From: Bordetella genomosp. 12
GTDB taxonomy: Bacteria > Pseudomonadota > Gammaproteobacteria > Burkholderiales > Burkholderiaceae_B
Direction of reading: 5' to 3'
Assembly: GCF_002261355.1 (NCBI RefSeq)
Contig: NZ_NEVU01000003.1
Location: 620,001-684,000, forward strand
DNA: 64,000 nucleotides
Numbering within the stretch: the stretch's first letter is position 1; each line of letters opens with the position of its first letter. The position numbers and the translations under genes are program-made. Positions 9,002 through 19,097 of this stretch are shown piece after piece. Under the pieces are notes generated by a model. That model made no database searches, was not told the DNA's origin, and saw only the letters and a program-made list of their open reading frames with translations.

Positions 9002-9880
9002 TCAGAGCCCGTTCTGCTTGAACCAGTCCAGCATGCGTTGCCAGGCCTGCTCGGCCTCGGCTTTGTGAAAGCTGGGCCGGTAGTCCGCATGAAAGGCGTG
9101 CGGCGCATTGGGGTAGATGTCGATGCGCGAGGCCTGGGCGGCGGCAGGCCCCTTGGCCAGCGCCACCCGCATGCGATCGACGTCAGCCACAGGAATACCG
9201 GCATCCTTGCCGCCGTAAGCGCCCAGCACGGGGGCCTGCAGATGAGGCACCACGTCCAGCGCCGTGCGCGGCTTGAGATCGCTGCTCGCGCCGCCCAACT
9301 GGCCATACCAGGCCGCGCCCGCGCGCAGACCGGGGCGATGCGCGGCATAGAGCCAGACGACACGCCCGCCCCAGCAGAACCCCAGAATCCCCAGCCTGGC
9401 GGCCGCGCCGCCATGCGCCGCCGCCCAGGTGGCGGTGGCATCCAGGTCGGCCATCACCTGGGCATCGGGCACTTTGTCGATGATCTCGGCGCGCAAGGAG
9501 GCCATATCGGAATACTTGGCCGGATCGCCTTGGCGGGCGAACAGTTCCGGCGCAATGGCCAGATAGCCCTGGTGAGCCAGGCGCCGGCAGACATCCTGGA
9601 TGTACTCGTGCACACCGAAGATCTCCGAGACGACCAGCAAGGTGGGCAGATCCTTGCGACCCTGCGGCGCGGCCCGGTAGGCGGGCATCTTGCCATCATT
9701 GGTGGGTATCTCGACCGGCCCGGCCACCAGCCCCTGGCTGCCGGTTTTGATGGCGGTCTGGGCCACGGCCGGGCCTGCGGCCAGCGAAAAGCCGGCGGCC
9801 AGGCCCGTGGCGATGAAGCCGCGCCGGTTCAGCGTCAGGGGCGGCAGCAGACTGTCGAACTCAGCATCCTTGATAACCAT
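9002..9880 (-). CDS. Tat-exported dienelactone hydrolase family protein
   Basis: Carboxymethylenebutenolidase-like alpha/beta hydrolase. The N terminus carries a twin-arginine signal (NRRGFIATG with R19-R20, cleavage near AVAQ at 38-41), so it is predicted to be folded before export. The catalytic triad is visible: nucleophile Cys169 in GFCWGG, Asp226 in GGKDAG and His261 in APHAF. GGAGG lies 7 nt before the ATG. Substrate unknown; export makes a role in central aromatic catabolism less likely than detoxification or scavenging. Its stop faces the small exported protein. Confidence 0.88.
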   Translation of the reverse strand: MVIKDAEFDSLLPPLTLNRRGFIATGLAAGFSLAAGPAVAQTAIKTGSQGLVAGPVEIPTNDGKMPAYRAAPQGRKDLPTLLVVSEIFGVHEYIQDVCRRLAHQGYLAIAPELFARQGDPAKYSDMASLRAEIIDKVPDAQVMADLDATATWAAAHGGAAARLGILGFCWGGRVVWLYAAHRPGLRAGAAWYGQLGGASSDLKPRTALDVVPHLQAPVLGAYGGKDAGIPVADVDRMRVALAKGPAAAQASRIDIYPNAPHAFHADYRPSFHKAEAEQAWQRMLDWFKQNGL

Positions 9881-9900
9881 GGCACAACCTCCGGAAGGGA

Positions 9901-12900
9901 TTACTTCAGTGAGAAATCGACGCGCGAGGGCATGCCATCATCCTTGATGCCGTCGGCGTCGAGCACGGGCGCGACGATGAAAATCCGGTCTGCCGGCCCT
10001 TGGTCCTGCAGTTTTTCGAATACGGCCTGGGCCCGCGCGTCGGCCAGCCGGCGCAGATCGTCCTGGGAAACGCGTGCCGCGCCCCGCAGCAAGGCTTCCA
10101 TCTGTTGCGCGGGGATGGACTTGGCCATGCCGATGAAATTGCGGGGCTTGCCTTCGATCTTGGTATCGTCGTAGACCTTTTCGAGATACTTGGCGCGCTC
10201 GGCCTCGGTGAGCGTGACCGTCGCGAGATCCGGCGGGCGCTTGGCCGAGCCGGCCGTGTCGCGCACCTTGGCCAGGCGGATCTGCCGCTCGACCCAGGCC
10301 TGGCGCAGGCCGTCCTCGTCGCTGCGCGGATCGGCGCGGCCGGCGATGTCCAGCTTCAGGCTGGGCCGATCGTTCAACGCCTTGGCCAGCGTCTGCAGGC
10401 GGGCCAGGCTGTCGGCGGACAGATCGGCGCTGCCCGGCGCGAATTCGACATAGGAGAGTTCTTCTCCGCCGCCGAAGGCCGCGGCCAGCAAATTGAACGG
10501 CGCGGTCACCGCCTTGACGATCAGGTTGACGAATACCCGCACGATGATCCCGCCCACCGAAAACTGCGGATCATCCAGCGAGCCTGAAATCGGCAGGTTG
10601 ATGTCGATATTGCCCTTGCTGTCCTTGAGCAGGGCGACGGCCAGCAGCACCGGCAACTGCAAGGCATCCTTGCTGTCTGTTTTGTCGCCCAGCGTGAGCT
10701 GGTTGAGCACGACCCGATTGCTGGCCTGCAAGGCGCGGTTTTTGATCTGGTACTCGACATCGAGCGAGAGTTTGCCGCGCTTGATGGGATAGCCCACATA
10801 CTTGGCCGAATAGGTCGTAAAGCGCGGCAGATCCACGCCTTTTGCCGACGCTTTGAGATCCAGCGCCAGGTATTGCGCAAAGGGCTGCACCGTCCCGCTG
10901 ATCGAAAAAGGCGCGGTGGTGTAGACGCGCCCGCCGATCTTGACCTGCGCCGGCTTGGGGCTGCGCGATGACACCGCCGAGACCGATCCTTCAATGGCCG
11001 ACAGTTCGGCCGTGTAATTCGGTTTGACGAAGCGGTCGGTGAAATTCATCCTGCCGTGCGTGAGCGTGACGCTATTGACCGAGATCTCCGGCAAGGCGGC
11101 CGGGGCGGAGGCCGGGGCCGCGTGCGTACGGGTCTGCGTGTCTTGCGTGATGGAACCCGCAGCCTGGCCAGGCTCGGCCACGAGATCCATGACGTTCAGC
11201 CGCCCTTCGGCATTGAGCAACACACGGCCGAAGAAATCGTCCAGCACGATATCGCCCAGCGCGGCCGAGACCTGTTCGCCGCGCATCTGCACTTGCATAT
11301 TGGACAGCGCGAGCTTGCGCCAGTTGAGAAAATCCGCCTTGTTGACCCGGTCTTGCAGATCGAAGTCGCTGATCTCGGCCGCGCCATGCCAGGAGGCGTC
11401 GGTGGGCGTGTCACCGTGAGCCAGAGAGAAGGCCAGTTGGCCGCTCGCGCCCACCGTGATGGCCCGCAGGGTCGCATTCAGGCTGGAGGCGACGTAGGGC
11501 GCGAAAGGCGCAAGGTCCAGCGCGGTGAGATCGACATGGGATTTGAGCGTCAGCGGCGCGGTGGTGAGCACGCCCTGCATGGCCAACTGCCCTTTTCCCT
11601 GGAGATCGGCGGCCCGCACCGTGAAGGCGGTCGGCGCCGCGCCCAGCGCGAGCCGGTCGGCGCTGAGGTCCAACTGCCCCAGCGACATCTCCACCGCGGG
11701 CGAGATGCCCTCATCGCGCGCCCGGACACGGCTGAGCGCGAGCCTGACGTTCTGCGCGCTGGCCTGAGCGTGGTCGCCGGCCGTCGCCACGCGGACACGG
11801 CCATCCAGGGCCAGCCGGCCATCCTGCACCACGATGGGCGCAGCGGCACGCACCGCCGGCGCGAAGGGCGCCAAGGCAATGTTGCCCATGTGCAGATCGA
11901 GGTCCAGATCCAGCGGCGCGAGCGTCAGCGGCCCTTTGGCCCGCAGCCAGCCGCCGTCCGCGCGGTTTTCCATGTTGGCCCAGATCCGGATCGGCTGCTG
12001 CGGCGGCTGCGGCCACTGGATGGTCTCGACCGTGAGGTCCAAACCCGCGAGCCAATAATCCAGCCCCGAGGGCGCATCGCGCAGCCGGACCTCGGCATCA
12101 TGGACGTTGACGGCATCGACGGCCACCTGCCAGGGCGGCGTGGCGGCTTGTGGCGCGGCCTGCTTGCCGCCCAATGCCTGCTGCAGCCGGCCGATGACAT
12201 CGAGCCAATTGATGCGCTGATCGGCATAACGGCGGGTTTGCACCTGCGGCGCCCACACCTCCACCTCGCCGATGCGCAACTGCTGCTTCAGCGGCTCGGT
12301 GTCGATGCGCCGCACGACCACGGAACTCCATTTGAGCAGGTCATCGCCGGACGCCTCGCGCAGATCCCATTGCCGCAGCCCCACATCCCCCACGATCCGG
12401 ATGGCCGGCGCGGCGTCACGCGGTTGCTCGAAGCGGATCTGCAACGCCGAGTCGAGCAAGCCGCGCTGCATCGTGAGCGGCAGCGCCAGCGGCCAGATGT
12501 CAGCCCATTTCTCCAACTCCAACCCGGAAAAATCGAGGTTCAGGGTGGAATACGGCACTTTGTCGAAGGGCCGCGCCACGCCATCGAGCGTGAAGGCACT
12601 GCCATTGACCCGCATATGCAGGCTGGGCTGGACATCGATATCCGTGGCATAGCCGAACGTGGAGATAAAGGGCACGCCCAGCGATATCTGATCGATGACC
12701 TGCTTACGGCCCGTGACCTTGTCGTCGAGGACGATGCTGCCGCCCTCGAGGCGCAGATTATTGAGGGAAAACCGGGGCAGGCCGGCGTCGGCTTTCCCCT
12801 CGGCGGGCGGGCTGGCGGAGGGGCCGGCCAGCTTCTGCTGGATATCGGAGAAGCTGAACTGCGTGACATCCTCGCGCACGACCGTCACTTGCGGGTCGAT

Positions 12901-13239
12901 CACGCTCACCGAGTCCAGCACGGGAGCAAACCAGAACAGCGAGCTCCAGGCGGCGCTGGCCTGAACCCGCGCCACTTTCAGCAAGGGCGTGTCGGCCTGC
13001 GGCTGGGCAATGACCAGATCATGCGCCCGCACCGTCAGGGTGAAGGGATTGAAGGAGATATCGCCCACGCTGATCTGGCGGCCCAGCAGCGCGGCCACGT
13101 CGCCGGTGAGCACGCCACGCACGACCTTGGGCACCTGCCAGGCCGCCAGACCCGCCAACAGCAGCACGCCCAGCACGACCGCTCCCAAGATTTTCGCGCC
13201 ACGGCGCGAAAGCTTCAGTGCGGGCATGCGAACAGACAT
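9901..13239 (-). CDS. DUF748/AsmA-like envelope protein
   Basis: A 1112-residue protein anchored by one N-terminal membrane helix (about 14-34), followed by a long periplasmic region of AsmA-like/DUF748 type (about 60-900). The C-terminal part from about residue 928 resembles an OmpA-like fold (YVEFAPGSADLS, then LDIAGRADPR). AsmA-type proteins are linked to outer-membrane lipid transport or homeostasis, so an envelope role is inferred. A GTG three codons upstream (13248) overlaps the ribosome site GGAG, so the ATG at 13239 is preferred. It lies 20 nt upstream of the Tat hydrolase on the same strand. Confidence 0.8.
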   Translation of the reverse strand: MSVRMPALKLSRRGAKILGAVVLGVLLLAGLAAWQVPKVVRGVLTGDVAALLGRQISVGDISFNPFTLTVRAHDLVIAQPQADTPLLKVARVQASAAWSSLFWFAPVLDSVSVIDPQVTVVREDVTQFSFSDIQQKLAGPSASPPAEGKADAGLPRFSLNNLRLEGGSIVLDDKVTGRKQVIDQISLGVPFISTFGYATDIDVQPSLHMRVNGSAFTLDGVARPFDKVPYSTLNLDFSGLELEKWADIWPLALPLTMQRGLLDSALQIRFEQPRDAAPAIRIVGDVGLRQWDLREASGDDLLKWSSVVVRRIDTEPLKQQLRIGEVEVWAPQVQTRRYADQRINWLDVIGRLQQALGGKQAAPQAATPPWQVAVDAVNVHDAEVRLRDAPSGLDYWLAGLDLTVETIQWPQPPQQPIRIWANMENRADGGWLRAKGPLTLAPLDLDLDLHMGNIALAPFAPAVRAAAPIVVQDGRLALDGRVRVATAGDHAQASAQNVRLALSRVRARDEGISPAVEMSLGQLDLSADRLALGAAPTAFTVRAADLQGKGQLAMQGVLTTAPLTLKSHVDLTALDLAPFAPYVASSLNATLRAITVGASGQLAFSLAHGDTPTDASWHGAAEISDFDLQDRVNKADFLNWRKLALSNMQVQMRGEQVSAALGDIVLDDFFGRVLLNAEGRLNVMDLVAEPGQAAGSITQDTQTRTHAAPASAPAALPEISVNSVTLTHGRMNFTDRFVKPNYTAELSAIEGSVSAVSSRSPKPAQVKIGGRVYTTAPFSISGTVQPFAQYLALDLKASAKGVDLPRFTTYSAKYVGYPIKRGKLSLDVEYQIKNRALQASNRVVLNQLTLGDKTDSKDALQLPVLLAVALLKDSKGNIDINLPISGSLDDPQFSVGGIIVRVFVNLIVKAVTAPFNLLAAAFGGGEELSYVEFAPGSADLSADSLARLQTLAKALNDRPSLKLDIAGRADPRSDEDGLRQAWVERQIRLAKVRDTAGSAKRPPDLATVTLTEAERAKYLEKVYDDTKIEGKPRNFIGMAKSIPAQQMEALLRGAARVSQDDLRRLADARAQAVFEKLQDQGPADRIFIVAPVLDADGIKDDGMPSRVDFSLK

Positions 13240-13366
13240 ATCGGCCACTCCTGACGGGTTTGCCGGGGATTATCGCGTCCCCGACTGGGCTCGTCTATCA
13301 TAAGGCTGCGCGCCACGCGGTGCGCCCGAAGCGCTTCCTCTCCCTGATCTTCTGTTTCTTTCTGAG

Positions 13367-13855
13367 ATGCCTGACACCTTACCCACACTGAGCCATCTGG
13401 ACGAAAGCGGCCAGGTTCGCATGGTCGATGTCGGCGACAAGGCCGAATCCGACCGTGTCGCCATCGCGCAAGGCGCGGTGCGCATGAGCCCGCAAGCCTA
13501 CGGCCTCTTGACCCAGCCCGGCCAGGGCAAGGGCGAGGTCCTCAACACCGCGCGCGTGGCCGCCGTGCTGGCCGCCAAGCGCTGCGCCGAGCTCATCCCG
13601 CTATGCCACAGCCTGCCGCTGGCCTTCGTGGGCATCGAGTTCTCGCTCGACGACCAGGCTCACCGCATCGACATCCGCGCCACCTGCCGCACCCGCTATA
13701 AAACGGGCGTCGAAATGGAAGCCATGACGGCCTGCAGCGTGGCCGCGCTCACCATCTACGACATGTGCAAGGCCGCCGACAAAGGCATCGTCATCGAACA
13801 AATACGCCTGGCTTACAAGGCGGGGGGCAAAAGCGGTGAATGGCGCAACGATTGA
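13367..13855 (+). CDS. moaC: Cyclic pyranopterin monophosphate synthase MoaC
   Basis: Makes cyclic pyranopterin monophosphate from the product of MoaA, the first stage of molybdenum cofactor synthesis. The 162 residues match family length. The conserved LIPLCHSLPL and the GVEMEAMTA...ALTIYDM stretch that form the active site are intact. It is first in a tightly packed rightward operon (moaC-moaD-moaE-moaB-moeA, all overlapping or within 4 nt). The 127 nt upstream to the DUF748 start hold the promoter; TATCAT near 13296 is a possible -10, without a clear -35. Confidence 0.97.
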   Translation: MPDTLPTLSHLDESGQVRMVDVGDKAESDRVAIAQGAVRMSPQAYGLLTQPGQGKGEVLNTARVAAVLAAKRCAELIPLCHSLPLAFVGIEFSLDDQAHRIDIRATCRTRYKTGVEMEAMTACSVAALTIYDMCKAADKGIVIEQIRLAYKAGGKSGEWRND

Positions 13856-14087
13856 AATGCGGTACTTCGCCCGCGTGGCGGAACTGCTTGGCAAGCGCAG
13901 CGAGCGCCTGCCTTTGCCGCAGCCGGCGGATACGGTCCAATTGCTGGCGGACCTGGCCTCGCGCTATCCGCAACTGTCAGATGCCAGCCGGCTGCGAATC
14001 GCCGTCAACCAGACCCACGTGAAGGGTCAGGCGCCCCTGGCCGGGGGGGACGAGGTGGCGGTATTCGAGCCTGTCACCGGAGGTTGA
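13836..14087 (+). CDS. moaD: Molybdopterin synthase small subunit MoaD
   Basis: Ubiquitin-like sulfur carrier of molybdopterin synthase. It ends in Gly-Gly, the residues that receive the thiocarboxylate, and carries the usual RYFARVAELLG N-terminal strand. The length of 83 residues is normal. It overlaps moaC by 20 nt if ATG 13836 is used. The ATG at 13857, 1 nt after the moaC stop, is an alternative giving 76 residues. Neither has a strong ribosome site, so translational coupling to moaC is likely. Partner: MoaE, encoded 4 nt downstream. Confidence 0.93.
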   Translation: MNGATIEMRYFARVAELLGKRSERLPLPQPADTVQLLADLASRYPQLSDASRLRIAVNQTHVKGQAPLAGGDEVAVFEPVTGG

Positions 14088-14091
14088 AGCC

Positions 14092-14562
14092 ATGATCTTC
14101 GTTCAGGAGGCCGATTTCGATGCGGCCGCCCTCACCGCCCGCTTGCGCGCCGAGGTCGGCGCCCAGGCCGGCGCCATTGTGACCTTTACCGGCTACGTGC
14201 GCGATTACGCCCCGGGCCAGGCCACCGAAACCCTGTACCTCGAGCATTACCCCGGCATGTGCGAGCGCGAACTCGACGAGATCGCCCGCGCCGCGCGCCA
14301 ACGCTGGCAGCTTGCCGGCACGCTCATCGCCCACCGCGTGGGCGCGCTGCCCCGCGAAAGCCAGATCGTGTTCGTGGCCGCGGCCAGCGCCCACCGGGGC
14401 GACGCGTTTCGCGGCTGTGAATTCATGATCGATGCGCTCAAAACACGCGCGCCTTTCTGGAAGCGTGAAACGCTGGCCGATGGCAAGCGTTTCTGGGTCC
14501 AGCCACGCACCGACGACGAGGACCGCACCCTCGCCTGGGAAAACAACAAGGACAAACCATGA
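14092..14562 (+). CDS. moaE: Molybdopterin synthase catalytic subunit MoaE
   Basis: Large subunit that inserts two sulfurs, supplied by MoaD, into cyclic pyranopterin monophosphate. The conserved FTGYVRD, YLEHYPGM and the C-terminal MIDALKTRAPFWKRE with its active-site lysines are all present. Its 156 residues match the family. It starts 4 nt after moaD and overlaps moaB by 4 nt, consistent with coupled translation. Confidence 0.97.
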   Translation: MIFVQEADFDAAALTARLRAEVGAQAGAIVTFTGYVRDYAPGQATETLYLEHYPGMCERELDEIARAARQRWQLAGTLIAHRVGALPRESQIVFVAAASAHRGDAFRGCEFMIDALKTRAPFWKRETLADGKRFWVQPRTDDEDRTLAWENNKDKP

Positions 14563-15077
14563 ACACCGAAAGCAATATTTCGCTGGCCTGCGCGGTACTG
14601 ACGGTCAGCGATACACGCAGCGCCGGCGACGACACCTCGGGCAATCTGCTGGCCCATAACCTGGCGCATGCCGGCCATATGTGCGTGCGCCGCGAGATCG
14701 TGCGCGACGATATCTACCTGATCCGCCGGATCATGAGCGACTGGATCGCCGACCCGCAAGTCCAGGTCATTCTGAGCAGCGGCGGCACCGGTTTTTCGCA
14801 CCGCGACTCCGTGCCCGAAGCCGTGCGCCCCTTGTTCGACAAAGAGATCGACGGCTTCGGCGAACTCTTCCGGCAACTGTCCTATGAAGAGATCGGCTCC
14901 TCGACCATCCAGTCGCGCGCCCTGGCCGGCTATGCGAACAATACGGTGATCTTCTGCATGCCGGGCTCCAATGGCGCCTGCCAGACCGCCTGGACTCGCA
15001 TCATCGCCGAGCAGCTGGACAGCCGGCACAAGCCCTGCAACTTCGCCACCCACCTCTCGCGCAAGGACGCATCATGA
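14559..15077 (+). CDS. moaB: Molybdopterin adenylyltransferase-like MoaB
   Basis: MoaB/Mog fold protein that binds molybdopterin and prepares it for molybdate insertion. SSGGTGFSHRD is the family's molybdopterin-binding loop, followed by the PGSNGACQTAW stretch. The 172 residues and the C-terminal NFATHL are typical of MoaB. The start overlaps the moaE stop and the end overlaps the moeA start, each by 4 nt. Which of MoaB or a Mog protein elsewhere performs adenylylation cannot be told here. Confidence 0.93.
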   Translation: MNTESNISLACAVLTVSDTRSAGDDTSGNLLAHNLAHAGHMCVRREIVRDDIYLIRRIMSDWIADPQVQVILSSGGTGFSHRDSVPEAVRPLFDKEIDGFGELFRQLSYEEIGSSTIQSRALAGYANNTVIFCMPGSNGACQTAWTRIIAEQLDSRHKPCNFATHLSRKDAS

Positions 15078-16273
15078 TGGAGTTCGACCAGGCCCAGGCG
15101 CAATTGGCCCAGGCCGCAGCCGCCATCGCGCGACGCGAAACCTTGCCGCTGGCCAGGCTGGCCGGGCGGGTGTTGGCGCAAGACATCCGCGCCACGCTCG
15201 ATCTGCCGCCGGCCGACAATAGCGCCATGGATGGCTATGCCCTGCGTCACGCCGACTACCAGGCCGGCCGCAAGCTGCCCGTGACCCAGCGCATTTTTGC
15301 CGGGGATGCCCCGACGGCGCTGGCCCCCGGGCAAGCGGCCCGCCTGTTCACCGGCAGTCTCATGCCCGCCGGGGCCGACACCGTCGTCATGCAGGAAGAC
15401 ACGCATGAAGCCGACGGGCATGTCGAAATCCGCCAGGCCCCCACCGCCGGCCAGCACGTGCGCAAGCGCGGCGAGGACACCACGGCCGGACAGCCGCTAC
15501 TGACCGCCGGCACGGTGCTGCAAGCCGCGCACATCGCTCTGCTGGCCTCGCAAGGGCTGGACCAGGTCGAGGTCTATGCGCGCTTGCGCGTGGGCATCCT
15601 CACCACCGGCGACGAATTGGTTTTCCCGGGTTCGCCCCGGCAAGCGCAACAGATCTACAACTCCAATGGCGCCATGCTGGCCGCACTGGCCGAAGGCATG
15701 GGCGCCGAAGCCACGCACGTGCTGCATGCCCGCGATGACGAAGCCAGCCTGAGCGCGGCCTTCGAACGCCTGCTGCAAGACTGCGACCTCATTCTGAGCG
15801 TGGGCGGCGTATCGGTCGGCGAACGGGATCTGGTCAAGCCGGTACTGGAGTCCATGGGCGCGACACTGGTGCTCTGGAAAGTCCGCATGAAACCCGGCAA
15901 GCCGGTCGCGCTGGCGCACATCCAGGGCAAGCCGCTGGTCTGCCTGCCGGGCAACCCCGTGTCGGCCTATGCGGTCTTTACCGTGCTGGTATCGCCGCTG
16001 GTGCGCCGCATGCAGGGCCGCAGCGACACGCATCCCCGCGTGGCCTGGGTGCCGCTACGCACCGAAAAGACCCGCCGCGATGGCCGCGAAGAATTCCTGC
16101 GGGTTCAGTACGAGGCCGGCCAGGCACCGCAATTGCATGCCTACGCCAAGCAAGGTTCGGGGGTGATGAGTTCGCTGCCCTGGGCCAGCGGTCTGGCACG
16201 GCTGCCCTACGATACCGATATCGCCGACGGCACGCCGGTGCGGTATTACGACTTTCGCCACTGGCAAGCCTAG
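15074..16273 (+). CDS. moeA: Molybdopterin molybdenumtransferase MoeA
   Basis: Inserts molybdate into adenylated molybdopterin. Diagnostic stretches include DNSAMDGYAL early, TGDELV and SNGAMLAAL in the middle, and GVSVGERD before the C-terminal domain IV. At 399 residues it is standard length. It is the last gene of the moaCDE-moaB-moeA operon, overlapping moaB by 4 nt. Its 3' end overlaps the convergent mobA by 4 nt. Confidence 0.96.
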   Translation: MMEFDQAQAQLAQAAAAIARRETLPLARLAGRVLAQDIRATLDLPPADNSAMDGYALRHADYQAGRKLPVTQRIFAGDAPTALAPGQAARLFTGSLMPAGADTVVMQEDTHEADGHVEIRQAPTAGQHVRKRGEDTTAGQPLLTAGTVLQAAHIALLASQGLDQVEVYARLRVGILTTGDELVFPGSPRQAQQIYNSNGAMLAALAEGMGAEATHVLHARDDEASLSAAFERLLQDCDLILSVGGVSVGERDLVKPVLESMGATLVLWKVRMKPGKPVALAHIQGKPLVCLPGNPVSAYAVFTVLVSPLVRRMQGRSDTHPRVAWVPLRTEKTRRDGREEFLRVQYEAGQAPQLHAYAKQGSGVMSSLPWASGLARLPYDTDIADGTPVRYYDFRHWQA

Positions 16274-16854
16274 CCCTGCGCGAAAGCGAAATCCTCGGCG
16301 GTATTCAGATTGAGAAACGCCGCGGGCGCGTCATCGAAGGCGACTTCGATGGCCCCCGCGCGGTCTTGCCACCACGCCACCTTGCGCTCGCCTGCGGCCA
16401 GGAAGGCGCGCAGATCGGGCAATAGCGCCGGACGTACCGCCATGCACACGGCATGGCGGCGCCCCTGGCAGCCTGCGACGGCCAGCGGCGCGCCGGCCGC
16501 CACGGCAGCGCCTGTCAGGCGCGCGGCCAGATCCTCGGGAATCAGGGGCGTATCGCAGGGCACGCACACCAACCACTCGTGCCGGCAGACCGCCAACCCC
16601 GCCGCCAGGCCGGCCAGCGGCCCTTGCCACGCGCCGAACTGGTCATCGTCTCCGACCACCTCACCGAAAGCGCCATAGGCGTCGATATTGCGGTTGGCGC
16701 TGATGATGAGCTGACTGACCTGGGGGGCCAACCGCCGGGCGACATGGGCCACCAGAGGCTGGCCGCGCCAAGGCAGCAGGCCCTTGTCCGCCTCGTTGAC
16801 GCGCCGGCCCTGGCCTCCGGCCAGGATCAGCCCGGCGATTGCGATCTCAGCCAC
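16270..16854 (-). CDS. mobA: Molybdenum cofactor guanylyltransferase MobA
   Basis: Transfers GMP from GTP to Mo-molybdopterin to give the MGD/bis-MGD form used by formate dehydrogenase. The N-terminal nucleotide motif LAGGQGRR with DKGLLPWRG, and the metal-binding PCDTPLIP, are clear. The 194 residues are typical. Its start overlaps the end of moaA by 8 nt on the same strand, so the two are translationally coupled. Its presence beside fds fits the bis-MGD requirement of FdsA. Confidence 0.96.
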   Translation of the reverse strand: MAEIAIAGLILAGGQGRRVNEADKGLLPWRGQPLVAHVARRLAPQVSQLIISANRNIDAYGAFGEVVGDDDQFGAWQGPLAGLAAGLAVCRHEWLVCVPCDTPLIPEDLAARLTGAAVAAGAPLAVAGCQGRRHAVCMAVRPALLPDLRAFLAAGERKVAWWQDRAGAIEVAFDDAPAAFLNLNTAEDFAFAQG

Positions 16855-17926
16855 CGATATAGCTCATTTCGATTTTTTCGCGCTCGGCCGTGGCCTGGCC
16901 ACGCCGCTCCGAATAATTGTCCTGCCGCGCCGACCAGATGCCAGCCACGGCGGCCGCGACCGCTTCGTCGTCGTCCAGGTTGCGCAGCAGGCCGCGCACG
17001 TCATGGCCGCGCGAGGCGAACAAACACAGAAACAACTGGCCTTCGGGCGACAGCCGCGCCCGCGTACAGCCGCCGCAGAAAGCGTGCGTGACACTGGAGA
17101 TCACGCCGATTTCGCCAGCACCGTCGGCATAGCGCCAGCGCTCGGCCACCCGGCCCATGGGAGCATCATCGACGGCGATGAGCTCGAAGTGCTGATTCAG
17201 ACGAGCCAGCAACTCGTCGCTGGGCAACACTTCCGCGACGTTCCAGCCGTTGCTGTTGCCCACATCCATGTATTCGATAAAGCGCAGCACATGGCCGCTG
17301 TGGCGAAAGCGCCGCGCCATGGGCAGGATCTCATCGTCATTGACACCGCGCCGCACCACCATGTTGACCTTGACCGGCAAACCGGCCCGGGCAGCGGCAT
17401 CGATGCCGCGCAGCACGTCGTCCGGGGTGTAGTTGGAATCCGCCAGGCGTGCGAAACGGGCTGGATCGAGGGCATCGAGGCTGACCGTCACGCGCGCCAG
17501 ACCCGCCGCCTTGAGCGCTTCGGCCTTGCGAGCGAGCAGGCTGGCATTGGTGGTCAGGGTCAGGTCCAGCGCTTGCCCCTGCGGCGTGCGCAGGTCAGCC
17601 AGCATGGCAATGAGCTTGTCGACGTCTTTGCGCAATAACGGCTCACCGCCGGTGAGCCGGATCTTCTCGATGCCCAGCCGCACGAAGATGCGCGCCGCCC
17701 GGGTGATTTCTTCGAACGACAGCAAGGCCGCGTGGGGCATGAAGCGGTAGTTGGCGTCGAAGACTTCACGCGGCATGCAATAGGTGCAGCGGAAGTTGCA
17801 GCGGTCCGTGACCGAGATGCGCAGATCGCGCAAGGGGCGCGCGCGGCGGTCGCGCACCGGCTCGCCGTCGCGCGGCGGCGTGACAGCGGCGGGTCGCTCA
17901 TCGGCAAGATAGATCACGGAAGACAT
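16847..17926 (-). CDS. moaA: GTP 3',8-cyclase MoaA
   Basis: Radical-SAM enzyme that starts cofactor synthesis from GTP, working with MoaC. The SAM-cluster motif CNFRCTYC gives C43, C47 and C50, and the C-terminal second [4Fe-4S] site CGGC...LCLF is present. The protein ends in Gly-Gly, needed for MoaA activity. Length is 359 residues. It lies 28 nt after the ModE-like regulator and overlaps mobA, suggesting a regulator-moaA-mobA leftward transcript. moaA is thus separated from moaC, which heads the opposite operon. Confidence 0.97.
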   Translation of the reverse strand: MSSVIYLADERPAAVTPPRDGEPVRDRRARPLRDLRISVTDRCNFRCTYCMPREVFDANYRFMPHAALLSFEEITRAARIFVRLGIEKIRLTGGEPLLRKDVDKLIAMLADLRTPQGQALDLTLTTNASLLARKAEALKAAGLARVTVSLDALDPARFARLADSNYTPDDVLRGIDAAARAGLPVKVNMVVRRGVNDDEILPMARRFRHSGHVLRFIEYMDVGNSNGWNVAEVLPSDELLARLNQHFELIAVDDAPMGRVAERWRYADGAGEIGVISSVTHAFCGGCTRARLSPEGQLFLCLFASRGHDVRGLLRNLDDDEAVAAAVAGIWSARQDNYSERRGQATAEREKIEMSYIGG

Positions 17927-17954
17927 AAGAAGATCATAGCCCTTGCTGCCCTGC

Positions 17955-19037
17955 TCAGGGAAACGCCTCGGCCAGGCTCAGAAGACAGCCGCACTCGGCC
18001 GCGTCATAGCCGGGCAGGGCCCCGATGTCGCCCGAATAGGCCGGACTGCGCAAGGTTCGCAGAAACTCCTGCATGGCGGGTTGTTCCAGGTCGGCGCGCC
18101 GGGCAGCGAAAAAATAGCGCTCTCGGACCAGAGGGATGAAATCCAGGCCGAAGCGGCGCGCGGCCGTCTCCACCCCCATGCCCACATCGGCCATACCGCT
18201 GGCGATATGGGCCGCGATCGCCATATGGGTGAACTCATTGGTCTGGAAGCCCTGCACCTGGCCGACATCGATACCGCTGCGCTGCAACAAGAGGTGCGCC
18301 AGATAGCGGGTGCTGGACCCCATCTGGCGATTGACGAAGCGCACGTCGGGCCGGGCCAGATCCCTTACCCCGCGAATGCCTTTGGGATTGCCCGCCATGA
18401 CGAAAAATCCCGTGTTGCGCACCGCCAGCTGGATGAGCGCGTGCGCCTCGCGGTCGAGCCACTGCGCGTAATGCGCCAGGATGTCGCGCTCGAACTCGCC
18501 CTGCGGCAGCTGAAAACCGGCCAGATCGCAATCGCCGCGGGCCAGCGAAGCCAGGGCTTCGCTGGCATTGCGGTAGCGCAGTTCCACCCCGGCGCCGTCC
18601 AGATGCGGCATCAAGGCCTCGACGGCAAACCCGTGGCTGGCCTGCAATCGCAGGGCCGCGCGCGCCTGGGGCAGCAGCCGCTGCAGGTCTTCCTGCAACT
18701 CGCTGGCCAGGCTGTCGAGCGTGGGCGCCAGACGCGCCTCGATGCGCCGATTGGCCCATAGCAGGCGTTGCGCCAGGGGCGAGAGCTCGCTGCCCTGCCG
18801 CCGGCGCGTCTGAATGAGCGTTGCGCCGAACAAGGCCTCGAATCGACGCAGCAAGCCCCAACCGTGCCGATACGACAGGCCGCGGGCTTTGCAGGCCCCG
18901 GCAATGTGTCCTTCGGCCTCGACGGCCGCCAGGAGGGCGAGCAGATCCTGCAACGAGGTCTCGTCGGCCCCGCCGTCGGCGGACAACACCCACTGCGGGC
19001 GCAGGCCGATACGGAATTTATATGTCATTTCTTGCAT
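17955..19037 (-). CDS. ModE/LysR-type HTH regulator with binding-protein domain, FdsR-like
   Basis: An N-terminal winged HTH of ModE/LysR type (about 15-100; the [17 protein letters not shown] stretch is the recognition region) is followed by a periplasmic-binding-protein-like ligand domain of COG1910 type (about 120-350). Its position, divergent from fdsG, matches that of fdsR in Cupriavidus necator, reported there as a dual regulator of the soluble formate dehydrogenase. The ligand may be formate or molybdate; this is inferred. ATG codons at 19037 and 19028 are both possible and neither has a strong ribosome site. A perfect palindrome 61 nt upstream is a candidate operator. moaA and mobA follow on the same strand. 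Confidence 0.8.
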   Translation of the reverse strand: MQEMTYKFRIGLRPQWVLSADGGADETSLQDLLALLAAVEAEGHIAGACKARGLSYRHGWGLLRRFEALFGATLIQTRRRQGSELSPLAQRLLWANRRIEARLAPTLDSLASELQEDLQRLLPQARAALRLQASHGFAVEALMPHLDGAGVELRYRNASEALASLARGDCDLAGFQLPQGEFERDILAHYAQWLDREAHALIQLAVRNTGFFVMAGNPKGIRGVRDLARPDVRFVNRQMGSSTRYLAHLLLQRSGIDVGQVQGFQTNEFTHMAIAAHIASGMADVGMGVETAARRFGLDFIPLVRERYFFAARRADLEQPAMQEFLRTLRSPAYSGDIGALPGYDAAECGCLLSLAEAFP

Positions 19038-19097
19038 ATTGAACCGAAGGCAATGCGCGATTAGAGTACGCCCATTACATGATTCCACCGTCAAAAA

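Noticed and set aside
11056-13254. 732-codon open frame on the plus strand opposite the DUF748 gene
   Set aside because: Antisense shadow; Arg/Gly/His-rich translation. The leftward DUF748 reading has a membrane anchor and domain structure.
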